Source: DATBIS01 sp036556805
GTDB taxonomy: Bacteria > Actinomycetota > UBA4738 > HRBIN12
Direction: 5' to 3'
NCBI GenBank assembly: GCA_036556805.1
Contig: DATBIS010000124.1
Coordinates: 1-49,009 of the forward strand
Length of the DNA: 49,009 nt
Shown here: one piece after another, positions 33,570-40,896 of the stretch
Layout of the letters: the number at the start of each line of letters is the position of its first letter
Position numbering within the stretch: position 1 is the stretch's first letter
Program-made: the position numbers and the translations under genes
Notes under the pieces: generated by a model
Told to the model about the DNA's origin: nothing
The model's database searches: none
What the model saw: only the letters and a program-made list of their open reading frames with translations

Positions 33570-33594
33570 CCCGCCGGCTCAGCCTCGCTCGAAG
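33554..33594. terminator. Bidirectional hairpin over the two convergent stop codons
   Basis: A perfect 16-bp inverted repeat: CTTCGAGCGAGGCTGA (33554-33569), nine-base loop, and its complement (33579-33594). Each arm ends in the TGA of one gene, kinase on plus and glutamine-synthetase-like on minus, so both proteins end FERG. No T-run follows. Its position suggests a bidirectional terminator. Confidence 0.7.
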
Positions 33595-34964
33595 TAGCGC
33601 TGCATCTCCCAGTCGGTGACGCACAGGTTGTCGAAGATCGACTGCTCCTGGACGGCCGTGTTCAGGAGGTGCTCGAACACGAAGTCGCCGAACGCCGCGC
33701 GAGCAACCTCGCTCCCCGCAAACGCGTCGATCGCCTCGTGCAGCGACGACGGCACGCGCGGCACGTCCTTCGCCTCGTACGCGTTGCCCACGAACATATC
33801 CGGGCTTTCGACCTTGTTCTCGATGCCGTGCAGACCCGCCGCGATCGTCGCCGCGTACCCCAGGTACGGGTTCACGTCGGCCCCCGGGATCCTCGACTCC
33901 ACACGGAACCCCTTGTGCTCGCCCACCGTGCGGAAGCCGCAGGTGCGGTTGTCGCGGCTCCACACGATCGCGGTCGGCGCCCACGAGCCGAGCTGGTAGC
34001 GCTTGTAGGAGTTCACGAACGGCGCGTACATCCACGCCATCTCGCGCGCGGTGGACATGAGCCCGCCCAGGTAGTGGCGGAACGTCTCCGAGAAGTGGTT
34101 CGGCGCGTTCTGGTCCCACATCAAGGACTCGTCGGTGTCGGCGCTCCACACGCTGGAGTGCATGTGGCACGAAGACCCCGCCTCGGCCATCGTCCACTTC
34201 GCCATGAACGTCGCCGCGACGCCGTTCATCGCGCAGATCTCCTTCACGCCGTGCTTGTACAGCGAGTGGTAGTCGGCCGTGCGCAGCGCGTCGGCGTACG
34301 TGATGTTGATCTCGTGCTGGCCCTTGCCGAACTCGCCCTTCGAAAACTCGACGGGGATCCCGGCGGCGACCATGTTGTTGCGGATCTGCCGGATGATCCA
34401 TTCGTCCTTGGTCGTCTGGAGCATGTGGTAGTCCATGATGTAGGTCGACGTCGGGCGGAGGTTCCGGTAGCCGCCCTCGGCGATCGCGTCGAACGAGTCC
34501 CTGAACAAGTAGAACTCGAGCTCCGACCCGGTCTTCACCGTGTAGCCCATCTCCTGCGCGCGCTCGACCTGACGCTTGAGGATCTGGCGCGGCGCCACCT
34601 CGACGGGCTCACCGGTCTCCTCGTCCGCGATGTCGCAGATCACCATCGCGGTCTTCTCGAGCCAGGGGCAGAGCCGCAGGGTCGAGACGTCGGGGATCAT
34701 GCGGAAGTCGCCGTAGCCGGTGTCCCAGCTCGCGTACTGGTAGCCGGGCAGTGGCTCCATCTCCATGTCGATCGCGAGCAGGTAGAGGCACGCGTGGAGG
34801 CCCTCCTCGCCCAGCACGTCCTCGAGGAAGAAGTGCGGGACGATGCGCTTGCCCATGAACCGGCCCTGCATGTCGGTGAACATGCAGAGGACCGTGTCGA
34901 TCTCGCCGCTCGAGGCCATCTCCTCGAGCGTCTTCACGTCGAGCGTGCCGGTGCCCTGGCTCAT
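33579..34964 (-). CDS. Glutamine-synthetase-like amine ligase (PuuA/GlnA3/GlnA4 type)
   Basis: 461 residues from the ATG at 34964. Catalytic parts of the GS fold are present: GSELEFYLF (Glu148, Glu150), GEFGKGQHEIN (Gln216, Glu218), GSSCHMHSSVW (His267/269), NSYKRYQLGSW, DNRTCGFRTVGEHKGFRVESRIPGADVNPYL in pieces. The true-GS adenylylation loop is replaced by GNAYEAKDVPRVPSSLHEAIDAF, as in ligases that glutamylate amines (PuuA, Streptomyces GlnA3 and GlnA4). The upstream permease resembles ethanolamine transporters, so gamma-glutamylethanolamide or gamma-glutamylpolyamine formation is likely. Real glutamine synthesis cannot be excluded. Confidence 0.88.
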   Translation of the reverse strand: MSQGTGTLDVKTLEEMASSGEIDTVLCMFTDMQGRFMGKRIVPHFFLEDVLGEEGLHACLYLLAIDMEMEPLPGYQYASWDTGYGDFRMIPDVSTLRLCPWLEKTAMVICDIADEETGEPVEVAPRQILKRQVERAQEMGYTVKTGSELEFYLFRDSFDAIAEGGYRNLRPTSTYIMDYHMLQTTKDEWIIRQIRNNMVAAGIPVEFSKGEFGKGQHEINITYADALRTADYHSLYKHGVKEICAMNGVAATFMAKWTMAEAGSSCHMHSSVWSADTDESLMWDQNAPNHFSETFRHYLGGLMSTAREMAWMYAPFVNSYKRYQLGSWAPTAIVWSRDNRTCGFRTVGEHKGFRVESRIPGADVNPYLGYAATIAAGLHGIENKVESPDMFVGNAYEAKDVPRVPSSLHEAIDAFAGSEVARAAFGDFVFEHLLNTAVQEQSIFDNLCVTDWEMQRYFERG

Positions 34965-34992
34965 CTCAGCTCCCACCCTTCCCGTTAACGCA

Positions 34993-35026
34993 CGAACGCG
35001 GCGGTCCGATCGGACCGCCGCGTTCG
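34993..35026. terminator. Perfect 34-base palindrome between permease and ligase genes
   Basis: The 34 bases read the same on both strands: CGAACGCGGCGGTCC, centre GATC at 35008-35011, then the complement. It could fold as a 15-bp hairpin with a GATC loop in the 79-base gap after the permease stop. There is no T-run. It may attenuate transcription into the ligase gene or stabilise the permease mRNA. Confidence 0.6.
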
Positions 35027-35043
35027 GCTCTGCACCTCCTCGG

Positions 35044-36669
35044 CTACCCCGTCGGCGCCGCCGGGGGCGGGGTCGGGGTCGACGACCCAGTGGACTCACC
35101 CCGCAAGATGGCCGCCTGCTCCTCGTGGGAGGCGGTGTAGCCCTCTTGCTCGGGGATGCCGGCCTCACCACGCGTGAGGGCGAACTCCTCCTCTGGCGAA
35201 AGCACCAGGCGATGTCGGCCGGCGATGGCGAAGTAGACCACCCCGAGGACGTAGTAGATCGCCACGCCGTAGACGCCGGGCCGGTACGCCTCGTTCAGGA
35301 AGATCGACGCCAGCGACACCACGGCAATGATGCCGGCGATACCGGCCCCGGCCTCACCCCACTTGCTCAGATACGGTCGCGTGATGTTCGGCAGGTTCCG
35401 CCGCAACAGGATGAAGGAGATGCATTGGAGTGTGTACGAGATGACGGCCGCGAACACCGCCATGTTGAGGACGGCCGCCACAACCGACGCGCTTCCGCCC
35501 GTTCGGGCGAGATGCCACTGGAGCCAAACGACGACGTAGCCGACGATGGCGCCCGCCACCAGCGCCACGACCGGCGTCTTCCTCTTACTGTCCGTGACCG
35601 ACAGGAACTTCGGGAAATAGCCGGCACGAGACAGCGAGTACGTGTTCCTGCCGTAGGCGTAGATGATCGTGAAGAAGCTCGCGATCAGACCGAGCAGTCC
35701 GATCAAACCGAGCAGGGAGGCGCCAGTGCCTTCGCCGAACACGCCCTTGAACCCGTCGAACAGCGGCGTCGCCGATCCACCGAGCGCCGAGGCGCCGCCA
35801 CCGACGCCGGAGTTGATGAAGAGCGTCAGGACGCTCGCGATCAGCAGCGTGTGCATGCCCCAGATCGTGCCTTTCGGCACATCTCGGCGCGGGTCCATCG
35901 ATTCCTCGGCCGCGAGCGGCACCTCTTCGATCGCGAGGTAGAACCAGATCGCGAAGGGGAGGGACTTGAAGATCCCGCTCACCCCAAAGGGCAGGAACGA
36001 CCCGCCCCCATCGGGCAAGGGATCCCCGCCGCCGTCGGGAATGTTGAACCACAGGCTTGGGTGGAACTTGCCCGAAACCAGAGCGGACACGTAGAAGACG
36101 GCCAGGATGCCCAGCGCAACGACCGTGATCGCCACGGTAAAGCGCATCGTTGCCTCGATGCCGATGACATTGATCCCGACGAAGATGACGTAGAAGATGG
36201 CCCACCAGAAGGGCTCGCTGTTCCACCATGGCTCTCCCACGACGTCGAACAGATCGACGACGATGTCGTGCATGAGGACGCCCATCGCCGCCACCACGAC
36301 CGCGGGCGTGATGACGTACTCCATGTTCTCCGCAAGCCCGGTCAGGAATCCGCCCCAAGGACCCATCGCCGACCGGGCGAAGGAGTACGCCCCACCCGTA
36401 TGGGGCAAGGCCGGCGACATCTCAGCGATCGAGTAGCAGAGTCCGTAGTACATGACCGCAATCACCGCGGTCGCGATCAGTAGGCCACCGAACCCTCCGG
36501 TTCCGAGGCCCGCGTTCCACCCGTAGAAGTCACCGGAGATGACGGCGCCCACGCCGAGCGCCCAGAGCGACCACACGCCGGCGTGCCGTCGCAGCTTCCG
36601 TTGCTCGAAGTACTCCTCACCGACCTCTTGGTAGGTGACCGAGCCGACCTTGCGTTCCCTGTCCGACAC
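35044..36669 (-). CDS. APC-superfamily amino acid/ethanolamine permease
   Basis: 541 residues with about 12 membrane helices, the first after RKLRRHAGVWSLWALGVGAVISGDFYGWNAGL, a close match to ethanolamine permeases of the APC family. GGAYSFARSAMGPWGGFLTGLAENMEYV and LAIEEVPLAAEESMDPRRDVPKG are family signatures. A 60-residue cytoplasmic C-terminal tail is Glu/Pro-rich. The start is GTG at 36669 with AAGGGGG upstream. It lies just upstream of the amine ligase on the same strand. Alternative substrates (other amines or amino acids) remain possible. Confidence 0.88.
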   Translation of the reverse strand: MSDRERKVGSVTYQEVGEEYFEQRKLRRHAGVWSLWALGVGAVISGDFYGWNAGLGTGGFGGLLIATAVIAVMYYGLCYSIAEMSPALPHTGGAYSFARSAMGPWGGFLTGLAENMEYVITPAVVVAAMGVLMHDIVVDLFDVVGEPWWNSEPFWWAIFYVIFVGINVIGIEATMRFTVAITVVALGILAVFYVSALVSGKFHPSLWFNIPDGGGDPLPDGGGSFLPFGVSGIFKSLPFAIWFYLAIEEVPLAAEESMDPRRDVPKGTIWGMHTLLIASVLTLFINSGVGGGASALGGSATPLFDGFKGVFGEGTGASLLGLIGLLGLIASFFTIIYAYGRNTYSLSRAGYFPKFLSVTDSKRKTPVVALVAGAIVGYVVVWLQWHLARTGGSASVVAAVLNMAVFAAVISYTLQCISFILLRRNLPNITRPYLSKWGEAGAGIAGIIAVVSLASIFLNEAYRPGVYGVAIYYVLGVVYFAIAGRHRLVLSPEEEFALTRGEAGIPEQEGYTASHEEQAAILRGESTGSSTPTPPPAAPTG

Positions 36670-36733
36670 CGGGTTGCCCCCTTCCCGATCCGCCGCCCGT
36701 GCGCGGCGCGTGGGTATCAGGCCACAGGCGCCG

Positions 36734-36746
36734 CTTGTCTGTCAAA
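36734..36746. promoter_or_regulatory. Operator-like TTTGACAGACAAG upstream of the permease
   Basis: Read on the minus strand, 36746 to 36734, this matches the GntR operator TTTGTCAGACAAA at 11 of 13 positions. It also contains TTGACA, a perfect -35. No -10 at 16-18 bases is clear. It overlaps the last codons of the small membrane protein gene. Either a promoter element, an operator or chance. Confidence 0.3.
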
Positions 36747-37026
36747 CGTCCGGCGACCGGGGTCGGTAGCCCCGTCGGAGCGGCGACGACGCGGCAACGA
36801 AGCCGGCCACGACCAGGGTGACCAGGACCGTGAGAGGGAAGCCCGTCGCGTCTGCGGTCGCCCGATACAGCGGAGCGAGCAGCACCGTCACGAGAGCGAC
36901 GACCGGGGTGATGCGGTACCGCATGAGCCTGAGCACGACCAGGGCGAGCAGCGCGATCCCGAGAGGTACGAAGTCCCACCCGCCGTGCTGAGGGAACGCC
37001 TGGACCGGACCTCCGACGCCAACCAT
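36742..37026 (-). CDS. Small membrane protein of unknown function
   Basis: 94 residues with two or three hydrophobic helices: FVPLGIALLALVVLRLM (about 19-35), ITPVVALVTVLLAPLY (39-54) and LTVLVTLVVAGFVAASS (65-81), followed by a basic tail LRRGYRPRSPDV. No family recognised. The gene is supported by a leaderless -10 box (TAGGAT) seven bases before its ATG. It lies between the SDR gene and the permease gene, both on the same strand. Confidence 0.5.
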   Translation of the reverse strand: MVGVGGPVQAFPQHGGWDFVPLGIALLALVVLRLMRYRITPVVALVTVLLAPLYRATADATGFPLTVLVTLVVAGFVAASSPLRRGYRPRSPDV

Positions 37027-37039
37027 GCGTCCGATCCTA
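37027..37039 (-). promoter_or_regulatory. Leaderless promoter -10 (TAGGAT) for the small membrane protein
   Basis: Minus-strand TAGGAT (37034-37039) ends seven bases before the ATG at 37026. No ribosome site. This supports the small gene being real. Confidence 0.5.
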
Positions 37040-37056
37040 GCCTCACCCGACGGGAA

Positions 37057-37833
37057 TCAGTCCTCGGGCGTGACGTACGCGGCCGTGATCCCCCCGTCGA
37101 CGATCAGCGACGCACCCGTCATGAACGACGAGTCGTCCGAGGCCAGGAAGAGCGCGGCCCTCGCGAGCTCCTCGGCCTGGCCGAGGCGGCCCATCGGGAT
37201 GTGCACGAATCGGCGCTGCCGCTTTGCCTCATCCGAGAGCAGCTGCATGAGGAGCGGGGTCTCGATGGGCCCCGGACACAGCGCGTTGCAGCGCACGCCC
37301 TTCCTCGCGTACTCGACCGCGATCTCACGCGTCATCGCGAGCACGGCCCCCTTCGAAGCCGTGTACGCGGTCTGCGAGGTCGCGGCGCCGAGCCATGCCA
37401 CGAACGAGGCCACGTTGATGATCGAACCGCCGCCGCCCGCGATCATCGCGGGCACGCCGTACTTGCAGCCGAACGCCACGCCCTTCACGTTGATCGCGAG
37501 CGTGCGGTCCCAGATCGACTCGTCCATGGCATCCACGGACCCGTCTTCCGCGAGCATGACGCCGGCGTTGTTGTAGAGGACGTCGAGCGAGCCGAATCGT
37601 TCGACCGCGGCCTCGACCATCGCGCGCGCGTCGGATTCCTTCGAGACGTCGGCGTGCACGTAGAGGGCCTCGCCGCCTTCGCCGGCGATCTCGGCGGCCA
37701 CCTTCGCGCCGGCCTCGTCCGCGAGATCGGTGAGCACGACCTTCGCGCCCTCGACCGCAAAGAGCTTCGACGCGACCATGCCCATGCCGCTCGCGCCGCC
37801 GGTGATGAGCGCGACCTTGCCCTTCAGCCTCAT
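37057..37833 (-). CDS. Short-chain dehydrogenase/reductase (SDR)
   Basis: 258 residues from the ATG at 37833, with ribosome site AAAGGGG. The dinucleotide motif is TGGASGMG, the acidic residue after strand 2 is VLTDL (favouring NAD), NNAG is present, and the catalytic YxxxK is in SQTAYTASKG. The C terminus GASLIVDGGITAAY is standard. A classical SDR such as glucose, 3-oxoacyl or cyclopentanol dehydrogenase; the substrate cannot be decided. It is divergent from greA, with an 79-base gap. Confidence 0.9.
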   Translation of the reverse strand: MRLKGKVALITGGASGMGMVASKLFAVEGAKVVLTDLADEAGAKVAAEIAGEGGEALYVHADVSKESDARAMVEAAVERFGSLDVLYNNAGVMLAEDGSVDAMDESIWDRTLAINVKGVAFGCKYGVPAMIAGGGGSIINVASFVAWLGAATSQTAYTASKGAVLAMTREIAVEYARKGVRCNALCPGPIETPLLMQLLSDEAKRQRRFVHIPMGRLGQAEELARAALFLASDDSSFMTGASLIVDGGITAAYVTPED

Positions 37834-37878
37834 CGGCGTCCCCTTTCGTCGTCCGGGACGGAAGGCCCGCGCTCGCGA

Positions 37879-37912
37879 TTGGGCCTCCGCCACGCCTGGG
37901 TAGACTCCGCGG
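37879..37912 (+). promoter_or_regulatory. Leaderless promoter of greA
   Basis: TTGGGC (37879-37884) and TAGACT (37901-37906) are 16 bases apart. The -10 ends six bases before the ATG at 37913, with no Shine-Dalgarno. Confidence 0.55.
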
Positions 37913-38452
37913 ATGGTGGAACTTCCCGAAGAGCTCCGCAACCGGCCTCCTCGCAAGGCCGGTCACGAGCCCACGGCCACGCTCACGCTCGACGCCTACC
38001 ACCGGCTGAAGAGCGAGCTCGTGGAGCTCACGACCGACGGGCGCGACCGGATGGGGGAGCGGCTGAAGGCCGCGCGCGAGCACGGCGACATCCGTGAGAA
38101 CGCCGAGTACGACGCCGCGAAGAACGAGCAGGGACTCATGGAGGCGCGGATCCGCAAGCTCGGCGAGATGCTCCGCGACCCCGAGATCGTGGAGGCACCC
38201 TCGTCCTCCGAGGCCGTGGGACCCGGCATGCTCGTGACGATCCGACCGCTCGACGAGGACGACGCCGACGACGAGACCTACCTGCTCGCGGGTCACGCCG
38301 AGGAGAAGGCCCCCGGCGCGAGGACGATCACGACGACGTCGCCCCTGGGGGCCGCGCTGCTCGGATGCGGAACCGGCCAGGAGATCGCGTACGACGCGCC
38401 CGGCGGCAGCTTCCGCTACGTGGTCGTCGGGTTCGAACCCTACGGCGGGTAA
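37913..38452 (+). CDS. greA: Transcription elongation factor GreA
   Basis: 179 residues. The N-terminal coiled coil has LTLDAYHRLKSELVELTTDGRDRMGERLKAAREHGD and the key tip IRENAEYDAAKNEQGLMEARIRKLGEML, where acidic residues stimulate transcript cleavage in backtracked RNA polymerase. The C-terminal globular domain (about 100-175) holds LGAALLGCGTGQEIAYDAPGG and a final YVVVGFEPYGG. It is about 20 residues longer than E. coli GreA, as in many actinobacteria, because of an N-terminal extension and an acidic insert DEDDADDETY. The start is fixed by the leaderless promoter. Confidence 0.88.
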   Translation: MVELPEELRNRPPRKAGHEPTATLTLDAYHRLKSELVELTTDGRDRMGERLKAAREHGDIRENAEYDAAKNEQGLMEARIRKLGEMLRDPEIVEAPSSSEAVGPGMLVTIRPLDEDDADDETYLLAGHAEEKAPGARTITTTSPLGAALLGCGTGQEIAYDAPGGSFRYVVVGFEPYGG

Positions 38453-38469
38453 TCACGAAGAGCAGACCG

Positions 38470-39120
38470 GTGACCGGGCGGGAGATCCAGCACGAGGCCC
38501 CGCGCGTGCGAGACATGCCGGCGCCGCGGCGCAACGAGAGCGCGGCGGGCGGCGCGATCCAGCGGGTGTTCGCCTGGCCGTATCGCGCGATCCTGGCGTT
38601 CCTCGTCTGGAGCGGCGTCCGTCCCTGGCACCTCACGACGCTCTCGCTCGTCCTCAACGTGCTCACCGGGTGGCAGATCCTCGAGGGGAACTGGTTCGCG
38701 GCGGGCGTGCTCCTGCTCGGCGCAGGTCTCTGCGACGTCTTCGACGGCTCGGTCGCGCGGCAACGAGGCGAGTCGAAGCGCTCCGGCGCCTTCCTCGACT
38801 CGGTTCTCGATCGGGTCTCCGACATGATCTTGTTCTCCTGTCTCTTCTGGTCGCTCGCGCAGAAGGGCAGGGAGCTCGATGCGGCGCTCGCGCTGGTCAC
38901 GCTCGGGGTGAGCCTGTTCGTGAGCCACATCCGCGCGGAGGCCGAGGCCGCGGGCCTCTCGCTCTCCGAGGGATTCTTCCAGCGGCTCGAGCGCTTCCTC
39001 GCGTTGATGGTCGGTCTGCTGGTTCCCGGCACGATGCTGCCCGCGCTCGTGCTGCTCTCCGCCCTGGGCACGATGACGGTGCTGCAGCGCGGCTGGTCGG
39101 CCCTGCGCCGCCCGACGTGA
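38470..39120 (+). CDS. CDP-alcohol phosphatidyltransferase
   Basis: 216 residues from the GTG at 38470 (an ATG 15 codons later is the alternative). The family motif D-x2-D-G-x2-A-R-x8-G-x3-D-x3-D is intact in CDVFDGSVARQRGESKRSGAFLDSVLDRVSD, split here between two helices. About five membrane helices follow. The enzyme joins a CDP-alcohol (usually CDP-diacylglycerol) to a second alcohol; it may make phosphatidylinositol phosphate or phosphatidylglycerophosphate. Which one cannot be read off. It lies 17 bases after greA. Confidence 0.85.
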   Translation: MTGREIQHEAPRVRDMPAPRRNESAAGGAIQRVFAWPYRAILAFLVWSGVRPWHLTTLSLVLNVLTGWQILEGNWFAAGVLLLGAGLCDVFDGSVARQRGESKRSGAFLDSVLDRVSDMILFSCLFWSLAQKGRELDAALALVTLGVSLFVSHIRAEAEAAGLSLSEGFFQRLERFLALMVGLLVPGTMLPALVLLSALGTMTVLQRGWSALRRPT

Positions 39121-39452
39121 CGATGGAGTTCGTCCGGGTGGCGGCGTTCGCGGAGATCGCCGACGGCGAGGTGCGCGCCTACGACACCTCCGCGGGCCGC
39201 GTGGCCGTCGCGCACGTCGAACACCGCTTGTTCGCCTTCGGCGACGAGTGCACGCACGCGGGCTGTTCGCTCTCCGAGGGCGAGCTCGACGACCGGGAAG
39301 CAACCCTCACGTGTCCGTGCCACGGCAGCGTGTTCGACGTCGAGACCGGCGAGCCCGTCGAGGGGCCGGCCGTCGATCCCGTGCCGATCTACCTGGTCCG
39401 CGTCGAGGAAGGTTGGATCGAAGTGAGCGAGGCACCCGCCGTCGAGCGCTGA
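39117..39452 (+). CDS. Rieske [2Fe-2S] ferredoxin-type protein
   Basis: 111 residues from the GTG at 39117 (GTGA overlap); an ATG two codons later is equally possible. Both cluster motifs are present: CTHAGCSL (Cys and His) and CPCHGSVFD (Cys and His). The domain is complete, with no membrane anchor, so it is a soluble ferredoxin of the type that feeds ring-hydroxylating or other oxygenases. No oxygenase gene is next to it, so its redox partner is unknown. Confidence 0.88.
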   Translation: MTMEFVRVAAFAEIADGEVRAYDTSAGRVAVAHVEHRLFAFGDECTHAGCSLSEGELDDREATLTCPCHGSVFDVETGEPVEGPAVDPVPIYLVRVEEGWIEVSEAPAVER

Positions 39453-39477
39453 GATCTGGAGCGGCGAACCTTTGCGG

Positions 39478-39510
39478 TACGCTCGCGTCCCCACGGTCCC
39501 GGAGGTCACG
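39478..39510 (+). promoter_or_regulatory. Promoter and ribosome site of trpB2
   Basis: TACGCT (39478-39483) is a likely -10. A leader of about 20 bases ends in GGAGG, five bases before the ATG at 39511. The same string GGAGGTCACGATG recurs before the gene at 44324. Confidence 0.55.
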
Positions 39511-40896
39511 ATGAGCGAGCGGACGCGATTCGATCTGTCGACCGACGAGCTGCCCACGGCGTGGTTCAACATCATGCCGAGCATCGTCGGGGCGGGGATG
39601 CAGCCGCTGCCTCCTCTGCACCCCGGGACGCTCGAGCCGGTCACGCCCGACCTCTTCGCGCCGCTCTTCCCCGAATCCCTGATCCTCCAGGAGGTGTCGA
39701 CCGACGAGTGGATCGACATCCCCGGCGGCGTCCTGGACGTGTACCGCCTCTGGCGACCCTCGCCGCTGCACCGCGCCACGCGGCTGGAGCAGGCGCTGCA
39801 GACGCCCGCGAGGATCTACTTCAAGTACGAGGGCGTGTCCCCGGCCGGCTCGCACAAGCCGAACACCGCGGTCGCGCAGGCCTACTACAACAAGGAGGCT
39901 GGCACCAAGCGCATCGCCACGGAGACAGGCGCCGGCCAGTGGGGGTCGGCGCTCGCGATGGCGTGCAAGTTCTTCGGCATCGATTGTCAGGTGTTCATGG
40001 TGAAGGCGTCCTACGAGCAGAAGCCCTACCGGCGCATCTTCATGGAGACGTTCGGCGCCGAGGTCATCCCGTCACCCTCGCCCACCACACAAGCGGGCAA
40101 GGCGGTGCTCGAGGCGAACCCGGACTCCACGGGCTCGCTGGGGATCGCGATCAGCGAGGCGGCGGAGGTCGCGGCCACGAGCGGAGGTTCGGTGCGGTAC
40201 TCGCTCGGGAGCGTGCTCAACCACGTCCTCCTGCATCAGACGGTCGTCGGCCTCGAGGCGAAGCGGCAGATGGCGCTTGCGGGCGAGGCTCCCGACGTCG
40301 TGATCGGGTGCGTGGGAGGAGGTTCGAATTTCGCCGGGCTCGCCTACCCCTTCATGGCCGACCGTCTCTCGGGGGCCCGTCCGGGCCTGCGGTTCCTCGC
40401 GACCGAGCCGGCCGCGTGCCCGACGCTCACGAAGGGCGCGTTCCGATACGACTTCGGCGACGCGGTTCGGTCGATGCCGTTGGTTCCGATGTACACGCTC
40501 GGCCACGGCTTCGTGCCGGCGCCCGTGCACGCAGGCGGCCTCCGATACCACGGCGATTCTCCCTCGCTCTCGCTCCTGGTGAAGCACGGCCACATGGAGG
40601 CGGTCGCGTACTCGCAGAACGCGATCTTCGAGGCCGCGCTCCGGTTCGCGCACGCGCAGGGGATCGTGCCGGCCCCCGAGTCCGCGCACGCGGTGAAAGG
40701 CGCGATCGACGAGGCCGTCGCGGCGCGCGAGGCGGGCGAGGAGCGCGTGATCCTGTTCGGGCTCTCCGGTCACGGGAACTTCGACATGCAGGCGTACGAC
40801 GACTACCTGCACGACCGGCTCCCCGAGGTCGAGTTCCGCGATGAAGACCTCCAGGCGAGCATGGCCGAGGTTCCGGAGGTCGCGTTCCCGGGGTGA
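39511..40896 (+). CDS. TrpB2-type tryptophan synthase beta-like protein
   Basis: 461 residues; PLP fold type II. The Schiff-base lysine is Lys116 in PAGSHKPNTAVA, with GAGQWGSALAMACKFFGIDCQVFMVKASYEQKPYR next. The phosphate loop is CVGGGSNFAGLAYPF and the end of the fold is VILFGLSGHGNFDMQAYDDY. This long form with ESLILQE and the ARIYFKYEGVSP segment is TrpB2, which often acts without TrpA, using free indole or serine. No trpA or other trp genes are nearby. The start is set by GGAGG five bases upstream. Confidence 0.87.
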   Translation: MSERTRFDLSTDELPTAWFNIMPSIVGAGMQPLPPLHPGTLEPVTPDLFAPLFPESLILQEVSTDEWIDIPGGVLDVYRLWRPSPLHRATRLEQALQTPARIYFKYEGVSPAGSHKPNTAVAQAYYNKEAGTKRIATETGAGQWGSALAMACKFFGIDCQVFMVKASYEQKPYRRIFMETFGAEVIPSPSPTTQAGKAVLEANPDSTGSLGIAISEAAEVAATSGGSVRYSLGSVLNHVLLHQTVVGLEAKRQMALAGEAPDVVIGCVGGGSNFAGLAYPFMADRLSGARPGLRFLATEPAACPTLTKGAFRYDFGDAVRSMPLVPMYTLGHGFVPAPVHAGGLRYHGDSPSLSLLVKHGHMEAVAYSQNAIFEAALRFAHAQGIVPAPESAHAVKGAIDEAVAAREAGEERVILFGLSGHGNFDMQAYDDYLHDRLPEVEFRDEDLQASMAEVPEVAFPG

